The notes beneath the pieces were generated by a model that was not told the origin of the DNA, made no database searches, and saw only the letters and a program-made list of their open reading frames with translations. A DNA stretch of 64,000 nt, taken from the NCBI RefSeq assembly GCF_046297895.1, contig NZ_JBKBHC010000005.1, positions 310,001 through 374,000 on the forward strand, written 5' to 3'. Both the position numbers and the translations under genes were made by a program. The stretch comes from Ferrovibrio sp046297895. Its GTDB lineage: Bacteria > Pseudomonadota > Alphaproteobacteria > Ferrovibrionales > Ferrovibrionaceae. This document shows, one piece after another, positions 34,711-43,369 of this stretch; position 1 is the stretch's first letter, and each line of letters begins with the position of its first letter.

Positions 34711-35421
34711 ATGATTCCAGCCAACGATTCCCCGATTTCTTCCTGGCCCGCCAATGCGGGCGACGCCCAGGCTGCGTCCCGCCATGCCGGCCCGGGTTTC
34801 GCCAGTCTGGTGCTGCGCCTGCGGCTGGCGTTGCGGCGCGACCCCGATCCGCGCAAGCGTGAGCTGGTGGAGCAGATCCTGACGGCGGCGGCCGAAAGCG
34901 AGCAGCGGCTGGTGGAGCAGCAGGCCCGCATCGACGAGTTGCAGGCGATGTCGTCCACCGACGAACTCACCGGTCTGCCCAACCGCCGCGCCTTTGAATC
35001 CTTCATGCAGGCCGAGCTGGCCCGCGCCCGGCGCGAGCAGCGCGGCGGCTGCCTCGCCTTCCTCGACCTCGACCGCTTCAAGGCGATCAACGACCGCCAC
35101 GGCCATGCCGCCGGCGATGCCGTGCTGCGGCAGATCGCCCTGCGCCTGCGGCCCGCCGCGCGCGCCACCGACTGCCTCGCCCGCCTGCATGGCGACGAAT
35201 TCGTGCTGGCCATGCCCGGCGCCAGCCTGGCCCAGGCCGAGGCCCGCCTGGCCGACCTGACCGCGCAGATCGAACGCCAGCCAGTGCGCCACGGCGATGC
35301 CCTGATCCCGGCCGGCCTGAGCTATGGTTTTGCCGGCTATGACGGCGATACCGACCTGCCCGCCCTGCTGCGCGACAGCGACCGGGCCATGTATGCCCGC
35401 AAGCAGGCCAGACGTTCCTGA
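34711..35421 (+). CDS. diguanylate cyclase (GGDEF domain, HGDEF variant)
   Basis: A 236-residue protein with a short N-terminal region, a heptad-like helix (residues ~45-80) and a C-terminal GGDEF domain. The signature is HGDEF (residues 160-164), with His in place of the first Gly; the other catalytic residues, including those in FLDLDRFKAINDRHGHAAGD, are intact. The inhibitory RxxD site is present (RATD, residues 151-154). It has no membrane segment or sensory domain. Variants at the first position can remain active, so it is probably a cyclic di-GMP synthase, though activity is not certain. Confidence 0.85.
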   Translation: MIPANDSPISSWPANAGDAQAASRHAGPGFASLVLRLRLALRRDPDPRKRELVEQILTAAAESEQRLVEQQARIDELQAMSSTDELTGLPNRRAFESFMQAELARARREQRGGCLAFLDLDRFKAINDRHGHAAGDAVLRQIALRLRPAARATDCLARLHGDEFVLAMPGASLAQAEARLADLTAQIERQPVRHGDALIPAGLSYGFAGYDGDTDLPALLRDSDRAMYARKQARRS

Positions 35422-35536
35422 CCGGGCGCCAGAACTGACTCCTTTCAGGCATGGGCCAATACCCTGCCGGCGCGTTGCCATGGCGGCGGCTTCCGGGCTA
35501 GAACCGGTCATCCCCAGATGACCGGAAAGGCCCACC

Positions 35537-35998
35537 ATGAGCCACGACGCCCGCCTCGCCGCCCTCAAGATCGAACTGCCCAACCCGGCCGCGCCGGCCG
35601 CCAATTACGTGCCGACCGTGATCGCCGGCAACCTGCTGTTCGTGGCCGGCCAGATCACCATCTTCAACGGCGAAGTGCGTTATCTGGGCAAGCTGGGCGC
35701 CGACATGGATATCGAGACCGGCAAGCAGGCCGCGCGGCTCTGCGGCCTGAACATCATCGCGCAGGCGCGCCATGCCCTGGGCGGCAGCCTGGACCGCGTG
35801 AAGCGCGTGGCCAAGCTGGGCGGCTTCGTGAACTGCACGCCCGATTTCATCGACCATCCGCAGGTGGTGAACGGCGCCTCCGACCTGATGGTCGAGGTGT
35901 TCGGCGATGCCGGCAAGCATGCCCGCTTTGCCGTCGGCGCCGTGTCGCTGCCGCGCGGCGTGTCGGTGGAGGTGGACGCCATCTTCGAGATCGCCTGA
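35537..35998 (+). CDS. RidA family protein, first copy
   Basis: A 153-residue YjgF/RidA protein. RidA hydrolyses reactive enamine/imine intermediates of amino-acid metabolism. The family arginine is present in ARFAVGAVSLPRG, and GNLLFVAGQIT begins the core beta-strand. The C-terminal VEVDAIFEIA is standard. It is about 25 residues longer than E. coli RidA, mainly at the N-terminus and an internal loop, so it belongs to a subfamily seen in many alphaproteobacteria. A paralogue follows after 4 bases. Confidence 0.85.
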   Translation: MSHDARLAALKIELPNPAAPAANYVPTVIAGNLLFVAGQITIFNGEVRYLGKLGADMDIETGKQAARLCGLNIIAQARHALGGSLDRVKRVAKLGGFVNCTPDFIDHPQVVNGASDLMVEVFGDAGKHARFAVGAVSLPRGVSVEVDAIFEIA

Positions 35999-36002
35999 GC
36001 GT

Positions 36003-36467
36003 ATGAGCCACGTCGCGGCGAAGCTGAAGGCCATGGGGCTGGAGCTGCCGCCGGCTCCGCCGCCGGTGGCCACCTATATGGGTTTCTTCGCGACCGGCAA
36101 GCTGGTGCATGTGGCCGGCGTGGGGCCCACCTGGGGCAAGGAAATCCGCTATCGCGGCAAGGTGGGCCAAGCCTTGAGCATCGAGGATGGTTATGCCGCC
36201 GCCCGCCTTACCGGCCTGAACCTGCTGGCGCACATGAACCTGGCCTGCGACGGCGATCTGCAGCGCATCGCGCGCTGCGTGAAGGTGCTGAGCCTGACCA
36301 ATGCGGGGCCGGATTTCACCGAAGCGCATCGCGTGGCCAACGGCGTGACCGACCTGTTCGCCGATCTGTTCGGCACGGATGCCCTGCCGATCCGCAGCGC
36401 CACCACCGCGCCGTCCCTGCCCTTCGACATCGCCTTCGAGGCCGATGCCATCTTCCTGCTGCATTGA
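36003..36467 (+). CDS. RidA family protein, second copy
   Basis: A 154-residue RidA-like paralogue of the previous protein: TGKLVHVAGVGPTWGKEIRY, AAARLTGLNLLAHMNL and IRSATTAPSLPFDIAFEADA. The conserved Arg is kept, but the core GQ of the first copy is replaced by GV, and the end is FLLH, so the substrate pocket differs. The start at 36003 follows the first copy by 4 bases, so translation is coupled. Such pairs may form hetero-oligomers or divide substrates (inference). Confidence 0.82.
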   Translation: MSHVAAKLKAMGLELPPAPPPVATYMGFFATGKLVHVAGVGPTWGKEIRYRGKVGQALSIEDGYAAARLTGLNLLAHMNLACDGDLQRIARCVKVLSLTNAGPDFTEAHRVANGVTDLFADLFGTDALPIRSATTAPSLPFDIAFEADAIFLLH

Positions 36468-36478
36468 GATCCAAGACC

Positions 36479-37234
36479 ATGAGCAAACGGGAATTGCCCA
36501 AGTGGCTGACCAAGACCCCGGTGGCCCATCGCGGCCTGCATGACATCGCCAAGGGCGTGCCGGAAAATTCGCGGCTGGCCTTCCAGAAGGCCATCGATGC
36601 GGGCTTTGCCATCGAGACGGACGTGCGCATCACCGGCGACGGCCAGGTGGTGGTGTTCCACGACCCGGACCTGACGCGCCTGTGCGGCCGCGAGGGCATC
36701 GTGAAGCGGATGCCGCTGGCCGAGCTGAAGCCGCTGACGCTGCTGGGCACGAGCGAGACCGTGCCAAGCTTCCGCGACCTGCTGGACCAGGTGAAGGGCC
36801 AGGTGCCGCTGGTGGTGGAACTGAAGAAGGACAAGGGCGAGCTGCCGGGCCAGCTTGAGGACAGCGTGGCCCGCATGCTGCAGCATTATCCCGGCCCCTG
36901 CGTGGTGCAGTCGTTCAATCCGCGCACCGTGAAATGGTTCCACAAGCATGCGCCGCAGATCGTGCGCGGGCAGATTTCCACCAACCTTGCCGACATGACA
37001 AAAGGCCTTAACTGGTTCACCCGGTGGCAGCTGAAGCGCGCCCTGATGAACGGCTATGGCGAGCCGGATTTCCTGGCCTATGACGTGCGCGACCTGCCGT
37101 CGGAGATCACGGCGGCGGCGCGGCGGCGCGGCCTGCCGATCTTAAGCTGGACCGTGCGCACGCCCACCGAACGCGCCCGCGCGGCCGCCCATGCCGACAA
37201 CGTGATCTTCGAGGACCTATCTACCCAAGCATGA
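36479..37234 (+). CDS. cytosolic glycerophosphodiester phosphodiesterase (UgpQ-like)
   Basis: A 251-residue GDPD enzyme without a signal peptide. The catalytic motifs are VAHRGLHDIAKGVPENS, IETDVRITGDGQVVVFHDPD and VVELKKDKGE; the late SWTVRTPTERARA closes the barrel. ATG 36479 gives MSKRELPKW; a TTG at 36464 would add five residues without better support. It probably hydrolyses glycerophosphodiesters taken up from outside, complementing the secreted form at 23626. The FemAB-like gene follows after 10 bases. Confidence 0.88.
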   Translation: MSKRELPKWLTKTPVAHRGLHDIAKGVPENSRLAFQKAIDAGFAIETDVRITGDGQVVVFHDPDLTRLCGREGIVKRMPLAELKPLTLLGTSETVPSFRDLLDQVKGQVPLVVELKKDKGELPGQLEDSVARMLQHYPGPCVVQSFNPRTVKWFHKHAPQIVRGQISTNLADMTKGLNWFTRWQLKRALMNGYGEPDFLAYDVRDLPSEITAAARRRGLPILSWTVRTPTERARAAAHADNVIFEDLSTQA

Positions 37235-37244
37235 GCGTTCTGGC

Positions 37245-38432
37245 ATGACACGCAGCGCGGCCTCCAGCGAGCGGATCGAGCTGCGCAGCCTGAAGCGCGT
37301 CGCCGACCTGACGGCTGCCGACTGGGACCGCTGCGCCGGCCGGGACAATCCCTTCGTCGCCCATGCCTTCCTGAACGCGCTGGAACAATCGGGCTGCGTG
37401 ACGCCGCGCACCGGCTGGCAGCCCCTGCATCTGGTGGCCGAGATCGACGGCGCGGTTGCCGGCATCCTGCCCCTGTATGTGAAGGGCCACAGCCAGGGCG
37501 AATACATCTTCGACCATGGCTGGGCCGAAGCCTGTGCCCGGGCCGGCGGGCAGTATTACCCCAAGCTGCTGTGCGCCGTGCCCTTCACGCCGGTGACGGG
37601 TCCGCGTTTCCTGGTGGCGCCGGGACAGGATTTCGACACTGTCGCTGCGGCGCTGCTGCGGGGCGCGCAGGGCATCGCGCGCCAGCATGGCCTGTCCTCG
37701 CTGCATGTGAATTTCCTGCCCGAAGATCAGGCGCGCTGGGCCGGGGAACAGCCGGACCTGCTGCTGCGGCTGGGCGAGCAGTTCCACTGGCGCAACGATG
37801 ATTACGCCGATTTCGAGGCCTTCCTCGCCCAGCTTGCCTCGCGCAAGCGCAAGGCGATCCGCAAGGAACGCCGCGAGGCGGTGGCGCCCGGCATCGAGAT
37901 CGTCACGCTGCAGGGCGACGCGCTGACCCCCGAACACTGGGATGCCTTCTTCGCGTTCTACATGGATACCGGCAATCGCAAATGGGGCCGGCCGTATCTG
38001 AACCGCGACTTCTTCGCCCGCCTGCATCAAACGATGCCTGAGCGCATCGTGCTGGTGATGGCGCGCCGCGCGGGCCGCTGGATCGCCGGCGCCTGGAACA
38101 TGCTGGGATCGGATGCGCTCTATGGCCGCAACTGGGGCTGCGTCGAATACCATCCGGGGCTGCATTTCGAATGCTGCTATTACCAGGCCATCGACTATGC
38201 CATCCGCCATGGCCTGGCCCGGGTGGAAGCCGGCGCCCAAGGCGAGCACAAGCTGGCGCGCGGCTATCTGCCGGTGCCGATCCATTCCGCCCACTGGATG
38301 GCCGATCCGGGTTTCCAGCAGGCCGTGGCACGCTATCTGGAGGAAGAACGGGCCTACATGGCCGGCATGATCGAGGCGCTGGACCAGCATTCACCTTTTC
38401 GTCAGGTGCAGACCGAGCCCGAAACGGAATAG
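37245..38432 (+). CDS. FemAB-like / GNAT family acyltransferase (COG3146, DUF482)
   Basis: A 395-residue protein of the DUF482/COG3146 family, which resembles FemAB/GNAT peptidyltransferases. Marks are FVAHAFLNALEQSGCVTPRTGW, the PFTPVTGPRFLV core, and RKRKAIRKERREA in the middle, plus GRNWGCVEYHPGLHFECCYY and AGAQGEHKLARGY near the end. The family is widespread in alphaproteobacteria; its acceptor is not established. It is cytoplasmic. It follows the GDPD gene by 10 bases, so the two are likely co-expressed. Confidence 0.82.
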   Translation: MTRSAASSERIELRSLKRVADLTAADWDRCAGRDNPFVAHAFLNALEQSGCVTPRTGWQPLHLVAEIDGAVAGILPLYVKGHSQGEYIFDHGWAEACARAGGQYYPKLLCAVPFTPVTGPRFLVAPGQDFDTVAAALLRGAQGIARQHGLSSLHVNFLPEDQARWAGEQPDLLLRLGEQFHWRNDDYADFEAFLAQLASRKRKAIRKERREAVAPGIEIVTLQGDALTPEHWDAFFAFYMDTGNRKWGRPYLNRDFFARLHQTMPERIVLVMARRAGRWIAGAWNMLGSDALYGRNWGCVEYHPGLHFECCYYQAIDYAIRHGLARVEAGAQGEHKLARGYLPVPIHSAHWMADPGFQQAVARYLEEERAYMAGMIEALDQHSPFRQVQTEPETE

Positions 38433-38483
38433 CCTGCCCCGGCACAGCCGGCTAAGATCGGCGAAAACAATGGGAGGACTCGG

Positions 38484-38912
38484 ATGGCTGCCATGCCGCA
38501 TGATGCCGGCTGCATCTTCTGCAAGATCGTGAAGGGCGACGCGCCCAGCTTCAAACTCTATGAAGACGAGCTCACCTTCGCGATCATGGACATCAACCCC
38601 TTCATGCCGGGCCATGCCTTGGTGCTGAGCAAGGGCCATTTCGCCAACCTGCACGAGGCCAGCGAGGAGAGCGTCGCGGCCGTGGCGCGCACGGCCAAGA
38701 AGATCGCCGCCGCCGTCAACGAGGCCGTGAAACCTGACGGCATCAACATTGTGCAGGCCAACGGCCAGGGCGCGGCACAGTCGGTGCTGCATTACCACGT
38801 GCATGTGCTGCCGCGCCGCTTCGGCGACAATGGCAGCCTGAACTGGAGCCTGACGCCGGGCGACCACGAAAGCATCGCGAAACTGGCCGCCGACATCCGG
38901 GCCTGCCTGTGA
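38484..38912 (+). CDS. HIT family nucleotide-binding protein
   Basis: A 142-residue HIT protein. The histidine triad is HYHVHVLP and the zinc-like N-terminal CIFCKIVKGDAPSFK is typical of Hint-type hydrolases, which cleave nucleoside phosphoramidates and adenylated compounds. The start lies after GGGAGG. The stop overlaps the following GTG as GTGA (38909-38912). Cytoplasmic. Family call certain; exact substrate unknown. Confidence 0.92.
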   Translation: MAAMPHDAGCIFCKIVKGDAPSFKLYEDELTFAIMDINPFMPGHALVLSKGHFANLHEASEESVAAVARTAKKIAAAVNEAVKPDGINIVQANGQGAAQSVLHYHVHVLPRRFGDNGSLNWSLTPGDHESIAKLAADIRACL

Positions 38913-39580
38913 TCCGCCTTGCCGCCCTCGCGCTGGGAGCCGCGTTGCTCGCCCTGCCGGCCACAGCCCAGGACCTGCGCACGCAATGCCGGGACGAAGC
39001 GCAGCGCGGCCTGACCAAGGCCTGCGAGGCCGCCATCGCCAAACAGCCGCGCGATCCGGCGCTGCATGCCCTGCTGGGCGAGGCCTATTTCGCCAGCGGT
39101 TTCTACGGCGACGGGCTGGCGGCCTTGCGGCAGGCCATCGCGATGTCGAACGGCGCGGCGGACTACCGCTACCGCTTCGCCGGCTATGCCGCGCTGATCA
39201 ACGAATATCCGCAGGCGGCGGCCGAGCTGGAGCGCCTGGTGCAGGACAATCCCGACCATGTGAAGGCCTGGACCCTGCTGGCCGACTGTTACCGCTACCT
39301 GAAGAACAAGCCGCAGGCCCTGCGCGCCGGCCTGCGCGCCGCCGAACTGGGCGATGCCGCCGAGGCCTATGCGCTCGGCATGCGCTATGGCAGCGGCGAC
39401 GGCGTCGCGACCGATCCGCGGCAGGAGCTGCACTGGCTGGAGCGCGCCGCTAACAGCGGCTATGTCGCCGCCATGCAGGAACTGGCCCGGCTGCATGCCG
39501 AGGGCCGTCCCGGCCTGCCGCCCGATGCAGCCAAGCAGCGCCAGTGGGAAGACGCCGCCCGCAAGGCCATGAAGAACTAG
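38909..39580 (+). CDS. exported TPR/Sel1-repeat protein
   Basis: A 223-residue protein with a signal peptide (MIRLAALALGAALLALPATA, cleavage before QD). Residues 25-150 contain TPR-like helices (ALHALLGEAYFASGFYGDGL, HVKAWTLLADCYRYLKNKPQ). Residues 150-215 hold Sel1 repeats (AYALGMRYGSGDGVATDPRQ, AAMQELARLHAEGRPGLPPD). It probably scaffolds protein contacts in the periplasm. GTG 38909 overlaps the HIT stop. It converges with the ABC permease gene, 10 bases apart. No enzymatic domain. Confidence 0.78.
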   Translation: MIRLAALALGAALLALPATAQDLRTQCRDEAQRGLTKACEAAIAKQPRDPALHALLGEAYFASGFYGDGLAALRQAIAMSNGAADYRYRFAGYAALINEYPQAAAELERLVQDNPDHVKAWTLLADCYRYLKNKPQALRAGLRAAELGDAAEAYALGMRYGSGDGVATDPRQELHWLERAANSGYVAAMQELARLHAEGRPGLPPDAAKQRQWEDAARKAMKN

Positions 39581-39590
39581 CCGGGAAAGC

Positions 39591-40529
39591 CTAGCGCAGC
39601 TTGGGATTCAGCGCGTCGCGCAGCCAGTCGCCCAGCACGTTCACCGCCAGCACCAGCAGCACCAGCGTGAGCGCCGGGAAGAAGGTGATCCACCATTCGC
39701 CGCTGAACAGGAAGCTCTGGCCCACCCGGATCAGCGTGCCCAGCGAGGGCTGGGTCGGCGGCACGCCGACGCCGAGGAAGCTGAGCGTGGCCTCCGACAG
39801 CACCGCCAGCGCCAGGCCCACGGTCGCCAACACCAGCACCGGCCCCAGCGTGTTGGGCAGCACATGGCGCAGCACGATCACCCAGTCGGGCTGGCCGATC
39901 ACGCGGGCGGCGGCCACATAGTCCTTGTTGCGTTCGACCAGGGCGGCCGAGCGGGCGACGCGGGCGAATTGCGGCCAGTCCGCCACGCCGATGGCGAAGA
40001 TCAGCACGAAGATGGCGATCTCATTATGCAGCTCGCGCGGCAGCGCCGTGCGGGCGATGCCGTCGATCATCAGGGCGATCAGGATGCTGGGAATGGTGAG
40101 CTGCACGTCGGCCGCGCGCATCACCACCATGTCGAGCCAGCCGCCGCGATAGCCGCACAGCACACCGAGCAGCGTGCCGAACACGGCAGCGAAGACGATG
40201 GCGGAAAAGCCGACCAGCAGCGAGATGCGGCTGCCGTAGAGGATGGTGGAGAGCAGGTCGCGGCCCTGGTCGTCGGTGCCGAGCAGATAGGCGCCCATGC
40301 CCTGCCCGGCCCAGGCCGGCGGCGTGAAGGCGTCCATCAGCCGCACCGCGCCGGGGTCGAAGGGGTTGAACGGTGCCACCAGCGGGGCGAAGACGGCAGC
40401 AAGGATGATCGTCAGCGCCACCACCGCCGAGACGACCACGGCGGGCGAACGGCGGAAGCTGTAGGCCAGATCGCTGTCGTACCAGCGGCGCAGGGTTGCA
40501 AGGGTGCCGTGCATCGTGGCGTCGCTCAT
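39591..40529 (-). CDS. ABC transporter permease, DppC/NikC-like (second importer)
   Basis: A 312-residue permease. It starts MSDATMHGTLATL at 40529, overlapping the previous permease stop by 4 bases; a longer frame upstream lies inside that gene. It has the N-terminal first helix VVVSAVVALTIILAAVFAPL, the DppC segment GTDDQGRDLLSTILYGSRIS and the EAA loop DYVAAARVIGQPDWVIVLRH. It completes the pore with the preceding permease. No ATPase gene follows: the next gene, 10 bases away, is convergent. The carried ligand is unknown. Confidence 0.9.
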   Translation of the reverse strand: MSDATMHGTLATLRRWYDSDLAYSFRRSPAVVVSAVVALTIILAAVFAPLVAPFNPFDPGAVRLMDAFTPPAWAGQGMGAYLLGTDDQGRDLLSTILYGSRISLLVGFSAIVFAAVFGTLLGVLCGYRGGWLDMVVMRAADVQLTIPSILIALMIDGIARTALPRELHNEIAIFVLIFAIGVADWPQFARVARSAALVERNKDYVAAARVIGQPDWVIVLRHVLPNTLGPVLVLATVGLALAVLSEATLSFLGVGVPPTQPSLGTLIRVGQSFLFSGEWWITFFPALTLVLLVLAVNVLGDWLRDALNPKLR

Positions 40530-41518
40530 GTCGCCTTCCCCGCCGCCTTGGCCCGGTCGATGCGCAGGCGCGGATCGATCAGGAAATAGATCAGGTCCAC
40601 GGCTAGGTTCAGCACCACGAACATGAAGCCAACCATCACCAGGTAGGCCGCCATCACCGGAATGTCGGCGAAACCGACCGCCTGGATGAACAGCAGGCCC
40701 ATGCCCGGCCACTGGAACACCGTCTCGGTGACGATGGAAAAGGCGATCAGCGAGCCGATCTGCAGGCCGACGATGGTGATCACCGGCATCATGGTGTTCT
40801 TCAGCGCGTGGCGGAAATGCACGATGCGGTCGGTCAGGCCGCGGGCGCGCGCAAACTTGATGTAGTCGGTGCGCAGCACCTCCAGCATCTCGGTGCGCAC
40901 CAGGCGCAGCACCAGGGTGAGCTGATACAGGCTCAGCGTGATCGCCGGCATGATGATGGCAGCCCAGCCGGATTTGGTGAGAAAGCCGGTGCTCCACCAG
41001 CCCAGCGACACGACCTCGCCGCGGCCGAAGCTGGGCAGCAGGTCGAACTGCACCGACAGCAGGTAGATCAGGCCGATGCCGATCACGAAGGTGGGCAGCG
41101 ACACGCCGATCAGGCTAGTGGTGAGGATGAACTGGCTGATCCAGCTGTCGCGCCGCAAGGCGGTATAGACGCCTAGCGGCAGACCGACGGCCAGCGCCAG
41201 CAGGGCGGAAAGTAAGACCAGTTCTAGCGTCGCCGGCAGGCGCTCCTGGATCAGGACGGCGACCGGTCGCTTGAGACGATAGGACAGGCCGAAATTGCCT
41301 TCGGCGGCATTGGCCAGGAAACGACCGAACTGCACGGGGGCCGGGTCATTGAGGCCAAGCTGGTCGCGCAGCTCCTGGCGATCGATCGTGGTGGCCTCCT
41401 GGCCGACCATGTTGTTGATCGGGTCGCCGACATAATTGAACAGCAGGAACGCCACCAGCGCGACGGCGAGCATGACAGCCACCGCCTGGGCCAGGCGTCC
41501 GACGATATAACCGAGCAT
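40526..41518 (-). CDS. ABC transporter permease, DppB/NikB-like (second importer)
   Basis: A 330-residue permease with the DppB first helix (YIVGRLAQAVAVMLAVALVA) and the cytoplasmic EAA-type loop DYIKFARARGLTDRIVHFRH, followed by VTETVFQWPGMGLLFIQAV. It lies 59 bases after the binding-protein gene with a strong hairpin between (41541-41571), and overlaps the next permease gene by 4 bases. Part of a binding-protein/two-permease set. Confidence 0.9.
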   Translation of the reverse strand: MLGYIVGRLAQAVAVMLAVALVAFLLFNYVGDPINNMVGQEATTIDRQELRDQLGLNDPAPVQFGRFLANAAEGNFGLSYRLKRPVAVLIQERLPATLELVLLSALLALAVGLPLGVYTALRRDSWISQFILTTSLIGVSLPTFVIGIGLIYLLSVQFDLLPSFGRGEVVSLGWWSTGFLTKSGWAAIIMPAITLSLYQLTLVLRLVRTEMLEVLRTDYIKFARARGLTDRIVHFRHALKNTMMPVITIVGLQIGSLIAFSIVTETVFQWPGMGLLFIQAVGFADIPVMAAYLVMVGFMFVVLNLAVDLIYFLIDPRLRIDRAKAAGKAT

Positions 41519-41540
41519 GGGACTTTACTTATAAAAGAGG

Positions 41541-41571
41541 CTGCCGCCCCCGGCAGAACCGGGGGCGGCAG
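41541..41571 (-). promoter_or_regulatory. intercistronic GC-rich hairpin after the second binding-protein gene
   Basis: Perfect 13-bp arms (41541-41553 CTGCCGCCCCCGG, 41559-41571 CCGGGGGCGGCAG) with a 5-base loop. Read on the - strand the stem is followed by CCTCTTTT, a weak T-run, 23 bases before the permease start at 41518. Partial termination or mRNA protection after the binding-protein gene is likely, as in the first importer (4605-4631). Confidence 0.6.
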
Positions 41572-41577
41572 GGCCGA

Positions 41578-43188
41578 TTACTTCATCTTGGCGAAGTGGA
41601 AGCGCGGCACGTTGTCCGCGATGATCGGCATGTCGAGCTTGTCACTCATCGCCCAGTTCAGCACCTGATGGTGCAGCGGCAGGTAGATGATCTCGTCATT
41701 CACGATCTGCCAGGCATCGGCGATCAGCTTGTCACGCTTGCCCTGGTCGAGCTCGTTCAGCATGGCGTTGATCATGCCGTCCAGCTTCGGGTTCGAGTAG
41801 TTGGTGAAGTTCCAGGCGCCGTTCTTGCCGTCCGGAGTCTGCACCAGATACGAGAACACGTAATGCGAGTCGAAGGTCGGCACGCCCCAGCCGAGCATGA
41901 AGAAGCTGGTATCCTTCTTCTGCAGCTTGGGGAAATGCAGTGTCTTGGACTGCGCCACCAGTTCGACCTTGATGCCGACCTGGGCCAGCATGCCGACCAC
42001 TGCCTGGCAGATGCCCTCGTCGTTCACGTAGCGGTCGTTCGAGCAGTCGAGGCGGATGCCGAAGCCGTTGGCATAGCCGGCATCCTTCAGCAGGGCCTTG
42101 GCCTTGTTCACGTCATACGGCAGGCGCTTGTCGATGGCCTTGTCGTAGCCATGCACGCCGGGCGAAGTGATCATGCCGGCGATCACGGCATCGCCGCGCA
42201 TCACCTTCTGCGCGATCGCGTTCATGTCGATGGCGTGATACATGGCCTGGCGCACACGCTTGTCGGCCAGCGGGTTCTTGCCCTTCACGTCGGAGTATTT
42301 CAGCTCGGGGCTACCGACATCCAGGCCGAGGAAGATCGAACGGATCTCGTTGGTCTTCTTCACCTGCAGGCCCGGCGAGCGCTTGACGCGCTCCACGTCC
42401 TGCACCGGCACGTCGAGCACGAAATCGAGCTGGCCCGAGATCAGCGCGGCGACGCGGGTGGCCGGCGTGGTGACCGGGGTATAGACGATCTCGTCGATGT
42501 TGTGCGGATTGTCCTTAAGGCCCCACCAGTTCGGATTCCGGGCCATCACCGTGCGCACATCCTGTTCGCGCAGCTTGAGCATGAACGGGCCGGTGCCATT
42601 GGTGTTGCGCACCGCGAAGGTCTCTTCCTTGTCCTTGTAGGATTGCGGATTGACCACGTTGTTCTTCTCAGCCCAGGCCTTGGACATGATGAAGATGTTG
42701 GCGATCTGGTTCGGCAGGATCGGGTTCGGACCGTTGGTCTCGACATGCACGGTCTGCGCGTCGATCTTCTTCACGTCCTTGACGCTGGCGATGTAGGTCT
42801 TGAAATCCGAATTCGGATGCTGGGCGCGCTTCACCGAGAAGACCACGTCATCGGCGGTGAAATCGCTGCCATCATGGAACTTCACGCCCTGACGCAGCTT
42901 GAATTCCCAGGTGGTGTCGTTGACCGGCTTCCACGAGGTGGCCAGCGCGGGCACGAATTTCAGGTCGGCGCTGTAGCCCACCAGGCCTTCATAGGTCTGG
43001 AAGCTGCCGGTACGGGTCAGGCCCTCGTTCTGGCTGTGCGGGTCCATGGTCAGGTAATCGCCCTGACTCGCCCAGCGCAGGGTCTTGCCCTGTGCGAATG
43101 CTTCTCCACCCATCAGCGGCATCGCCAGCGGCGCAGCCAGCGCAAAGGCGCCGGCCAGCAGGGCGGCCTTCAATCGGATAACGGCCAT
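41578..43188 (-). CDS. ABC transporter periplasmic binding protein, SBP family 5 (second importer)
   Basis: A 536-residue binding protein for peptides, nickel or similar ligands. The signal peptide (LKAALLAGAFALAAPLAMPL, cleavage near AFAQ) is followed by the family pattern: TLRWASQGDYLTMDPHSQN early, the SBP_bac_5 signature KLRQGVKFHDGSDFTADDVV, and YANGFGIRLDCSNDRYVNDE later. A textbook AAGGAGG site precedes the start. First gene of an operon with two permeases; no ATPase genes follow. The last residues FHFAKMK end the protein cleanly. Confidence 0.9.
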   Translation of the reverse strand: MAVIRLKAALLAGAFALAAPLAMPLMGGEAFAQGKTLRWASQGDYLTMDPHSQNEGLTRTGSFQTYEGLVGYSADLKFVPALATSWKPVNDTTWEFKLRQGVKFHDGSDFTADDVVFSVKRAQHPNSDFKTYIASVKDVKKIDAQTVHVETNGPNPILPNQIANIFIMSKAWAEKNNVVNPQSYKDKEETFAVRNTNGTGPFMLKLREQDVRTVMARNPNWWGLKDNPHNIDEIVYTPVTTPATRVAALISGQLDFVLDVPVQDVERVKRSPGLQVKKTNEIRSIFLGLDVGSPELKYSDVKGKNPLADKRVRQAMYHAIDMNAIAQKVMRGDAVIAGMITSPGVHGYDKAIDKRLPYDVNKAKALLKDAGYANGFGIRLDCSNDRYVNDEGICQAVVGMLAQVGIKVELVAQSKTLHFPKLQKKDTSFFMLGWGVPTFDSHYVFSYLVQTPDGKNGAWNFTNYSNPKLDGMINAMLNELDQGKRDKLIADAWQIVNDEIIYLPLHHQVLNWAMSDKLDMPIIADNVPRFHFAKMK

Positions 43189-43219
43189 ACATTGCCTCCT
43201 TGTTTTTCTATATAGCGAC

Positions 43220-43245
43220 CGCGCGGAATCGCAGGATTCCGCGCG
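43220..43245. promoter_or_regulatory. hairpin in the leader of the second binding-protein gene
   Basis: Perfect 11-bp arms CGCGCGGAATC (43220-43230) and GATTCCGCGCG (43235-43245) around GCAG. It lies 31 bases before the start codon at 43188 on the - strand and downstream of clpA, with no T-run. It may be an mRNA leader structure or a remnant of a repeat. Another inverted repeat, ACCCGGGC/GCCCGGGT, lies at 43341-43359 after the clpA stop. Confidence 0.4.
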
Positions 43246-43369
43246 TCCTGGGCGCGACTGTAATTTTACGGAGATATGATGTCTACGGACTCGCGGTCCG
43301 CGGCAGGTTTACCCAGAGTTAGGCAACCCGGAGCAGGCTGACCCGGGCAGAGCCCGGGTCCGGCAACCC

